Assembly (NCBI RefSeq): GCF_001653235.2
Contig: NW_019154057.1
Coordinates: forward strand, 1 to 64,000
Source of the DNA: Pochonia chlamydosporia 170
Taxonomy: Eukaryota; Ascomycota; Sordariomycetes; Hypocreales; Clavicipitaceae
Reading direction: 5' to 3'
Length of the DNA stretch: 64,000 bases
Shown: in pieces, positions 56,886-64,000 of the stretch
How the letters are laid out: each line of letters begins with the position of its first letter
Numbering within the stretch: the first letter of the stretch is position 1
Made by a program: the position numbers and the translations under genes
Notes under the pieces: model-generated
Databases searched by the model: none
Seen by the model: the letters and a program-made list of their open reading frames with translations, nothing else
What the model was told of the DNA's origin: nothing

Positions 56886-57605
56886 ATGGAGAGCGATATA
56901 ACTGTCGGGCCGTTTACGTTCCTGCACGTATATAGAACGCTTGTTTGCCGCGAATGTGCATTTGCTGTTCTTGTCAACGAAGTATCTTCACACCTTGTAA
57001 AGCGGCATCAGGAGATCACGGCTACTGAACGGCGCAACATTGTCAGAAAAGCGGCAGATATACCAAATGCCAGGCGCATTCAAGCTGATCTACAAGGATT
57101 TTGTTTTCCTCCTCCGACAATTGATTGCGTTCCATATCTAGCGCCGCCTAAGAAAGATGGTCTTAAATGCCACGAATGTCCATATATAGCGCGGCAAGTA
57201 CAGAAGATACAGAAACACTGCAAACTGAAGCACAAATGGGAAAATCCACAGGGGCCTGGAAGACCAGATATTAAGCGAAAGAATGCGATGCAGAAAGAGC
57301 CCAGCGGAAAGCACGAAGTGCCATGGCGCGAGGGGGTGCATTGTCAGCGATTCTTCCCCACCAGATGTGCCAGCGGCTGGTTTGAAGTTGGCCGCAAGGC
57401 AATCCGACAAAAGAAGCCAAGGATCTACGATAAAGGAGGATGCGAAAGCCAGCAAGCAACTCGACAGCGACTGTCCGTGTCGATCGTTATGGCATCGCGG
57501 GGCTCACCTGCCCCACCCGTCCGCCCCGGCCCCCCCCCCCGGGCAAACCAAGGGATCCGTCATGATTTATTCCACAGACAACAAATTAGTTCATTATTAA
57601 AGTAA
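56886..57605 (+). pseudogene. OrsD-like (DUF3505) C2H2 protein, truncated
   Basis: Starts at a good ATG. A first finger is CRECAFAVLVNEVSSHLVKRH, then ARRIQADLQGFCFPPPTIDC, a second finger CHECPYIARQVQKIQKHCKLKH and the family hallmark HCQRFFPTRCASGWFEVGR. After that the expected conserved continuation is replaced by unrelated Ser/Pro-rich sequence through a C11 run (about 57531-57540) to the stop. The N-terminal ~165 residues are intact, so a short C2H2 protein could still be made. Role of the family is unclear; its name comes from a gene in the orsellinic acid cluster. Confidence 0.7.
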
Positions 57606-58022
57606 TTTCGTCGATCAGGCACAGAGATATTACCAAGCTTCTAAATCTTATATTAGAAAGGTCACGATAACTATTCATCCTATTACTACTGTGTTAAGTA
57701 TGGACTCGGTAGCCTCGTCCGGAAAAGTTCGGCATATACTTGGCAAGGTAGTTCCAATAGATGGCGGAATGGCTTGGATCTAGATCGTTCTAACATGTGA
57801 TGTGCCTCTCCCTGATTGGTGCTGATTAGGTGACAGCAGCATCTCTGTAAATATTATTCGAGTTGGAAAGGTGTGCAGTTCATTTTGTCAGCATCAAAGT
57901 CGCTCTTTGCTTGTCTGCATCACCCATTTGTCTTGTTTATTTCCTCATCTTCCTATGACTTCGTATGCGTCTGTCCACAACCCGTTCTCTTGACCATCGA
58001 TTGAATACTAAGGAAATAGCAA
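57606..58022. other. Upstream region of the Zn2Cys6 gene
   Basis: No gene seen; presumed promoter. Confidence 0.4.
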
Positions 58023-60467
58023 ATGACTTTCCGCACATTAAAGTCCACTGCCTCGCGAAACACCAACGCAGTTCGTACTACATCGGCTGCTGTACAAGCT
58101 TGCCATGATTGTCGAGGATTGAAGATAAAGGTTGTCCTGGGCTTTACCGCATCATATGTTTCATACTATTATTACTCTTACTTTGCTAACATTACCGCGC
58201 AACCAGTGCGATGGTGACTGGCCCAAGTGTTCGACGTGTACGACTAAAAAAAGAACCTGCGGGTACCTTGGCCAACAGGGTCAAAGTCGAGTCACCGCTG
58301 TCAGGTCACGGCTTGAATCTCTGGAAAAGTTGGTTGCCGCTTTGAAGACGAGTAGCCTGGAGCAGCTTCACGTGATTTTAAGCGGCGTTCGAAAGGACGA
58401 TGCTACTGGAGTTATTGAGAAACTTGCAAGTCAGACAGTTGCTCCTGGCAGGCAGTTTCAGGACTACACTTTATTGCCCCTAATCAACAAAGCAATACCA
58501 GATCTCCGTCTATTACTCCCGGAAGCCTCGCTTGTAATGCGAGCAATAGAATCATTCTTTAGCTGCAGCGGCAAGTTATTTCAGGTCTTTCCAGAAGATC
58601 ATATATTGCAATGCTATCACACTGTCTTCGATGAGCAGCAGGTGCCTTCCGAAAGCTTAATGGCTAAGGTCTGCCGTCTTGTGGCGGTTGCTGCAGCAGG
58701 GGCACAATACTCACCTGATAAAATTAGCAAGGACACAGAGCTGGGCATGTATAACCTTGCTAGACACTTCCTGGAGGTTGCTATGGAGCAGGAACCTCTT
58801 CACGCAATCAAGGTGTGCACTCTGCTCGCCCAATATAATATTATGAACAAGGAGATGATTTCTCTCATATATGTTGGTAAATAGCCTCAATTCCTGATCC
58901 AACGCGTCCTCCTTGGTTTGGTACGACGCTAATATGTGGTCCATTTGAAGAAACTGGATTGAGTATGTGTCACATGTATGGAATCAACAACAGAGCCTTG
59001 CGACCGGATCATATACCCAGTATGGAATGGTTTAATCTCCGGAAGACGTGGCGAACTTTGACATTTTTCTCAAGGTAAGCCAAAGGCGTAGTTCTATGAC
59101 ATCAGAATCCGTCACTAAACGACCTGTGCTCTATGTAGCTGGCTCTCATCGACGGTTGGGTACATCTGTGGGAATGCCTGGTCGACTGAGAGAAGAGTGG
59201 TAAGCATTTACTGTCCACCTTTGTTTTTGGACTTTCGCGGAATCTGACCGGCGCTCAAGCTCTCGGACCTAAAGGCCGAAGATCCAACAAATATTTCCGA
59301 CGGTTAGTTTCACCAATGGCCCAACAGCATGGCCCTTGATCTGACATGTAGCAGTTGTACAAGCTGAAATGGCGAGAATATGTCTACTTAAAGCAGAAAT
59401 ACTTCGAATGCATTTGGCGTTCAGGGATCTCACAACTTCAGCCGTTCAAGCCATCAGGAGGGATTTGCAGGATTGGTATGAAGAGCTGCCGGAAGCTATG
59501 CGCCTTGGAGTTACCGTACATGAGCGTTTGCCAGTCGGGACTAAACTCTCGATAGTACTTGTACATATACTCTACCTTGGCGCCAGAATGCTTCTCTATC
59601 GTTGTATGGCAACTCAGTTCTTGAAGTCATGTGCGATCGGAGGTCTCAGCTGCGGCTTACATATGCACCCACGCGAGGCATTCGTTCAACAAAGTGCTGA
59701 CGCTGTCCAGGCAGCCAGTACATTAGCCGGAATCGTCAAGCTTCTTCGTGATGACGATGGCGCCTTCAAACATTGTTGGCTTGTCAGGTAAGTTCTTCAA
59801 ACGCTTCACTCTGCAAAGTCAGGACGCGCGACTTGTTGGTTAACAGCCGCAAAATAGTTTCCAAACCTACATCTCTTGCACGATTCTACTACACTCAGTG
59901 GTCCAGAAGCAGTTGCACAACTTCCATCCATCGACGTGGCAGGACAACTTGGAAAACGCCAAAGACTGCCTCAGTGTACTTGGGTTCTACGGCTCTCAGG
60001 ACCGTGTCGCCGCTCAATTCCATGAGCAGCTTGAGGGCGCCCTCCAAGCGATCCTTGCGTATGGGTTGAGCAGTATGCCGATCGAGATATCTGTGGATAT
60101 TGCTGTCCAACAAAAGACATCCGACCCAGTTGGCACTACCACACTCATGGAAGAAGACAGAGAAGCGAGACAATGGCGGGCAGAGTTAGTAGACCATGCA
60201 CACCTCCTGGACATTCCTGTTCAAGCCGACCAATCGCACACGAGGCTCTCATTCTTCCTGCTCATGATGTTACGCCAGCCTTTTGCTGATCCTGGCACGA
60301 AAGAGGCTGCGGGAATCAACTTGACAAAGCATTGGCTGGCGGACCCTTCAAGATATGAATACCTCCAGATGGCCGAACCGGTTGACTGGAATCTTGAAAG
60401 CAGGCATATGTTCCAGTGGGGTCTCTCAGCGTTGGCTGCAGGCGGGTCGACGGCCAAGCAAAGCTAG
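58023..60467 (+). CDS. Zn2Cys6 transcription factor with fungal-specific domain (seven exons)
   Basis: Joining 58023-58130, 58207-58876, 58951-59074, 59139-59199, 59260-59302, 59352-59787 and 59858-60467 gives 683 residues with no stop. The zinc cluster (C27, C30, C37, C44, C47, C54; C-x2-C-x6-C-x6-C-x2-C-x6-C) is split by intron 1 right after K36, a position common in this class. A leucine-rich linker follows (VRSRLESLEKLVAALKTSSL). The fungal_trans middle domain is seen in YNLARHFLEVAMEQEPLHAIKVC, TGLSMCHMYGINNRALRPD, WFNLRKTWRTLTFFSSWLSSTVGY and EAEILR-type repeats. The C-terminus has the usual QTYISCTILLHSVVQKQLHNF. Intron 1 has the weak donor GTTGTC. Length and layout fit a full regulator of metabolism; the targets are unknown. 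Confidence 0.85.
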
Positions 60468-60548
60468 GTCTAACAGGCTGTTGACACATGCCCATGACCG
60501 TCTCGTGTAATTCATTAAAATACACACTTTTCGTCCGTGCACTGGCCA

Positions 60549-60653
60549 GTCAAGTAATAAACCCTGTTCATGTAATGTCATAGAATTACATGGCTGCGGC
60601 CCGGCCCGTCAAGTAATGACCCCTGTTCATGTAGTTTCATGAAATTACATCGC
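60549..60653. repeat. Two-copy tandem repeat, 59-bp period
   Basis: GTCAAGTAAT(A/G)A(A/C)CCCTGTTCATGTA...ATTACAT(G/C)GCTG occurs at 60549-60594 and 60608-60653, in the 3' flank of the regulator. Confidence 0.65.
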
Positions 60654-60742
60654 TGAGCCCCTACCCGCGCCTTCACATTCTGTGAACACTCCCTATTGCA
60701 ATCTCAACACGACGCCCAGGCCTCACCGGATCTCTCTTCTTA

Positions 60743-62858
60743 TTGCATCTCTGCAGCTTAAATTCTCAAGAGATAGCCCCACTACTCGAGAGAAGTGCTT
60801 CCTCCTTAAGGCGAGATCAAGACCAGCCTTTTGTGAGCCTTGAGCTCTGGATAGATCATAATGCCGCTGCTCTTATCTGCTGTCACGACAAGTGCAGGTG
60901 CGCTATCTCAATCAAAGGTTCGCGGCCGACAATACATTTGCGCAGCTGGCATGGCATCTCTACGGAACACAGGAAAGGTCTTACGCAGCGTCTGGCAGCA
61001 TTTAAACTACGGAACCCAGAGGACATCCCTGCCTTCGAAGACGGCTCACCTCGACACCCACAATTGCGAACCTACCAAGGATTCTTATGCAAACAACGCA
61101 AACTTCGAACCACTAGCCTCCAGACTATCACACAACGACATTACTTAAAGGGGCCTGAAGGCTATTCGTGTTCTTCCGCCAGCGCCAACAAAAAGTTCGC
61201 TGTTCAAATAGACGATTTTTGTTGGGCCCGTGCGACTACAGACATGGAACACAGGTCCCGGACGGAAGTATTGGATTGTTGCGGACCACAGTAATGCGGC
61301 AGACTCCGCTGGGAATCAGCAAGTCAACGCAAAAGAAAAAGACCATTATCAATCGGTGCGACAGCGAGAGAATGAAAGGAACCACATCCGCGATTTGCGG
61401 GCGGTCGAAACATGGATCGACAATTCAAGTACCCCAGCGCTATCTTTCGCCGAACAACAGCCCTGTCTAGAGCGGACTGGTTGGGAGAAGACATTAGATT
61501 TGTCGTTGCATCTAGAAAGGCCAACCCATAAACATGTCGCACCGCCAACGCTTACGGACAAGACAGATGCTGCAGACCTCTTCTCGCCTTCTTCACGGCA
61601 TCCGGTGCGCCCATCTTACGCAACATACGGACTCTTTAACCCAGGGGCGCGTTCTTGGGTTTGTTCTACTTGTTGACTTGGTGTGGGTCACGTCCCGAGA
61701 CATTTTTAGGCAGCTGCTGAGTCGCTGCGTAGTGGCACGGGCCGTGCCACTGGGTATATAGATGTATGAGAGCTGTCAGCCAGACTTTAATAGAAGTAAG
61801 TTCAATCACAACACTACTGATGAAACATTTTCTATCGGTCCCCAAACCCTCTTCTCTCCTTAGATACCATTCAAGACCCAAGCAAACCTCAGCATCTTAT
61901 TTACGGTCGGAACTTGGCGGCGCTGTATAATAAGCAGCAAGAATTGAACTCATTCAACACATTTCTGGATGACTACTTGTCTCGTAGACAGAGTAGCAGT
62001 CTCATGTACGACCGACTGAGTCGAATGATCGAGACGACGAGGTGGTGCGGTTCGATTGGCTGCCCCCTATGTTTCCTCTGCGAAGGTACGGACACAGAAC
62101 ACTCTCTGCACAGGTGCAAGCGGGACAAGTTACGAAACAAGACATTATCCATCATTAGATGGTTAGAAGATTTGCGCATACCTCAACATACATCACAAGG
62201 AGAATCTTGCAGCATCTGTTTATCTAACCATGCTTGCGAAGAAACTGCTGCCACGACACGAGATTCTGATTTTGACACGTATGGTACCAGAGACTCTATG
62301 AAAGATCCGTCTTTGGATGGCCGTTGTGAGATAAAGCCCATCATTTGTATGGCGCTTGCATCTCTGGCCGCTTACGACGGTCAAATATTTGCAAATATGC
62401 TTGCTAAAGTGCCGTTAGCAACTGACGCTAAAGTATGGTTCGAACGAAGAATACCATATGATGGCCGTTGGTTTTCTTACCTCTTACTTGCGTACGAGGA
62501 AGTCATGCTAGCATTTTATTACGCTCGTAATATGAGACGAGGGAAAGGCCCATTATGGAGATTTCCCAGTCATCCACCAGCGCCAGAGCCACTAGCTTAT
62601 CAGGCTATTGGCAAGGCATACCCAAAATGGGATACAGCAGAGGAAGTCGCTAGCTGGGAAGCCGCAATAGGGTGCTGGGAGGACAAATGCCCCATCTGCG
62701 CAGGACCTGGCATGGGCGGCCAGGACATACAACATACACTGCGCCAATGCACTCGTGGCGGCAGCCAGACCTTGCGCAGCGAGCTTGCAGAGGCAATGTA
62801 CGAAGAAGGGATCGATTGGGAACTATCCTGGCGAACTACGAACAACCCTATCATATAG
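60743..62858 (+). pseudogene. Decayed OrsD-like N-terminus followed by RecQ-tail-like zinc segment
   Basis: 60743-61294 carries the OrsD-type layout in decayed form: ICCHDKCRCAISIKG...HLRSWH, LRNPEDIPAFEDGSPRHPQL, then CKQRKLRTTSLQTITQRHYL. A frameshift near 61220 leads to LQTWNTGPGRKYWIV in the next frame. After stops the frame at 61914-62858 has two zinc-knuckle-like blocks (CPLCFLCEGTDTEHSLHRC and CPICAGPGMGGQDIQHTLRQC), as in the region behind telomere-linked RecQ-type helicases. The helicase core is absent and no ATG starts either part, so a large gene has apparently lost its middle. The assignment of the second half is inference. Confidence 0.5.
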
Positions 62859-63572
62859 TGTTATTCTTTTGTTTCAGGCATAAAACTTGGCTTTTGAAAG
62901 AGAAGTTCCTCCAAGCGCCGGTTTCGTACACCTCTATTCCTTATCTTGGTAAGTTAGTGAATCCTGGAGCTGTTGGCAGAGTTACAGATCCAGCCTCGCA
63001 CTCTTATACCTTCCTGTCGCCGCCCGTGCCCGCCGCCGCGAGCAGCGATTCCATCAGCCCTACGGCTGCCTGCCGCATCCACCGCCGTTGTACTTACTGG
63101 TTATCCAAGATTCCGACATATCGCTTAATCCATACAGCTACCGTACTAGTTGGCATTCATATCCTATCCGAATTCCCTCGTCTTCAATCTTAATTCCATG
63201 CTTAACTGGCTCCCCTGCTACCCTACATACCATTTGTGAAAGGGGAAGCGCGTAATTTATATGCATGCTTCAATTCATTGCGACATCCTTTCGCTATCGC
63301 ATGAATAGACTGCGCGTAAAACTCTTCCTTTTCTTCATATCTTTCGTTTCGGATATGGTAATTGTGTCATCACTGCTCCGTAATTCTGACGGTGACAAGT
63401 TGGTGTCAATTTGAGGCTCCGGCTTCACATGTGATTCAGACGCCGTGAACGTCAGCGACGTAGGTTTCTGTAAAGTAGGTGGCTAGATAAATTAGTTATT
63501 TTGAACCAGTCTCGAAGCAATATGCACCCTAGAGCGGTTACCTTGGACCTCCTTGCCTCCCCGTTTCTGCAA
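62859..63572. other. Intergenic, no gene supported
   Basis: No recognisable open frame between the pseudogene and the MIF-like gene. Confidence 0.4.
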
Positions 63573-63937
63573 TCATTGACATGGGGCCTGTCCGGAAGAT
63601 GTCCCGCCCAGGGCAGTGGCCAACGTCTCGCCTCCATGACCCAAGCACTCTTCCGCAATAGGTACAAAGTGGACAAGACCACGAGTTGCCGGTACCTTAA
63701 GAGCTTGTTGAAGATGTGCTTGGAACAGTGCTACGTTTCGCTTGTTGGTATTTGCTAATACTTGGTCTGGTAATGCAGTAATGGTCATGATGTAGGCAGG
63801 GTCGAATGATCCACCAAAGAGTAAACATATTCCGTGCTGTAGAGATACGACAATAGAACTTATAGGACGGCTGTATCGAATTGATAGATGATGCGTAAGT
63901 TCATTCATAAAGAGGTACTCGTTTGTGACCTTCCAGA
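63573..63937 (-). CDS. MIF/tautomerase-like protein, C-terminal exon (gene continues beyond window)
   Basis: The frame VWKVTNEYLFMNELTHHLSI, RPISSIVVSLQHGICLLFGG, SFDPAYIMTITALP, TNKRNVALFQAHLQ, RGLVHFVPIAEE to the stop at 63573 has the beta-alpha-beta layout of the MIF fold (LLFGGSxDPAYI and TNKRN are diagnostic). MIF members form trimers and can tautomerise keto-enol substrates through an N-terminal proline. That residue, at the start of the fold, lies in an upstream exon outside the window. An acceptor around 63938 (CTGACGAG) or within the next bases leads into this exon. An ATG at 63908 could mimic a start. Fungal MIF-like proteins are uncommon and poorly studied. Confidence 0.75.
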
Positions 63938-64000
63938 CTCGTCAGCTACATTCTGTCGAGACAGGAGAGAAACGCACAACGACGTTGGTTAGTATGTCCA

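Overview
The window is chromosomal DNA of a filamentous ascomycete (Pezizomycotina), probably in the Aspergillus/Penicillium range. Genes are monoexonic or carry short 50-75 nt GT-AG introns with CTAAC/CTGAC branch sites. The recognisable genes are typical of these moulds: a truncated CK1 kinase, an SLC43/Fmp42-like MFS transporter, two Zn2Cys6 regulators, an Hsp30-type small heat-shock protein, a class III old yellow enzyme, OrsD-type C2H2 proteins and a MIF-like protein. All calls come from reading the sequence; no database search was run.

Layout. 1-6 kb: 3' part of a CK1 kinase gene, a frameshifted gene for a secreted Cys-rich protein, and the MFS gene. 7-13.7 kb: short Zn2Cys6 regulator, two solo LTRs of one Copia-type family, the Hsp20 gene with TATA and HSE-like sites, and an OrsD-like pseudogene. 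16-28.4 kb: a nested transposon island. A Tad-like LINE is cut by two LTRs. A truncated Copia element is interrupted in its protease by a Ginger/KRBA2-like DNA transposon. A second, inverted, nearly full-length Copia copy follows, then a hAT-type non-autonomous element lying inside an unknown reading frame. 28.5-32 kb: a conserved fungal gene of unknown function and the old yellow enzyme. 32.6-40.1 kb: a broken hAT transposase abuts an apparently intact Helitron (three-exon Rep-helicase gene, hairpin ends), which in turn abuts broken LTRs. 40.5-46.3 kb: a gene with the fungal N-terminal domain of STAND proteins, a dead pogo/Fot1 element with ~100 bp inverted repeats, and three more LTRs, two with perfect target duplications. 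48.5-55.7 kb: a conserved SANT-like gene, an orphan gene, a Helitron scrap carrying a short copy of the hAT-type MITE, and a four-exon membrane protein. 56-64 kb: an ankyrin remnant, an OrsD-like fragment, a seven-exon Zn2Cys6 regulator, a hybrid OrsD/RecQ-tail pseudogene, and the C-terminal part of a MIF-like gene.

The window is a gene-poor, repeat-rich accessory region. Its main interest is the order of transposon insertions, the unusual transposase-integrase element, and the intact Helitron joining two broken elements. Host genes are scattered and do not form a recognisable biosynthetic cluster.
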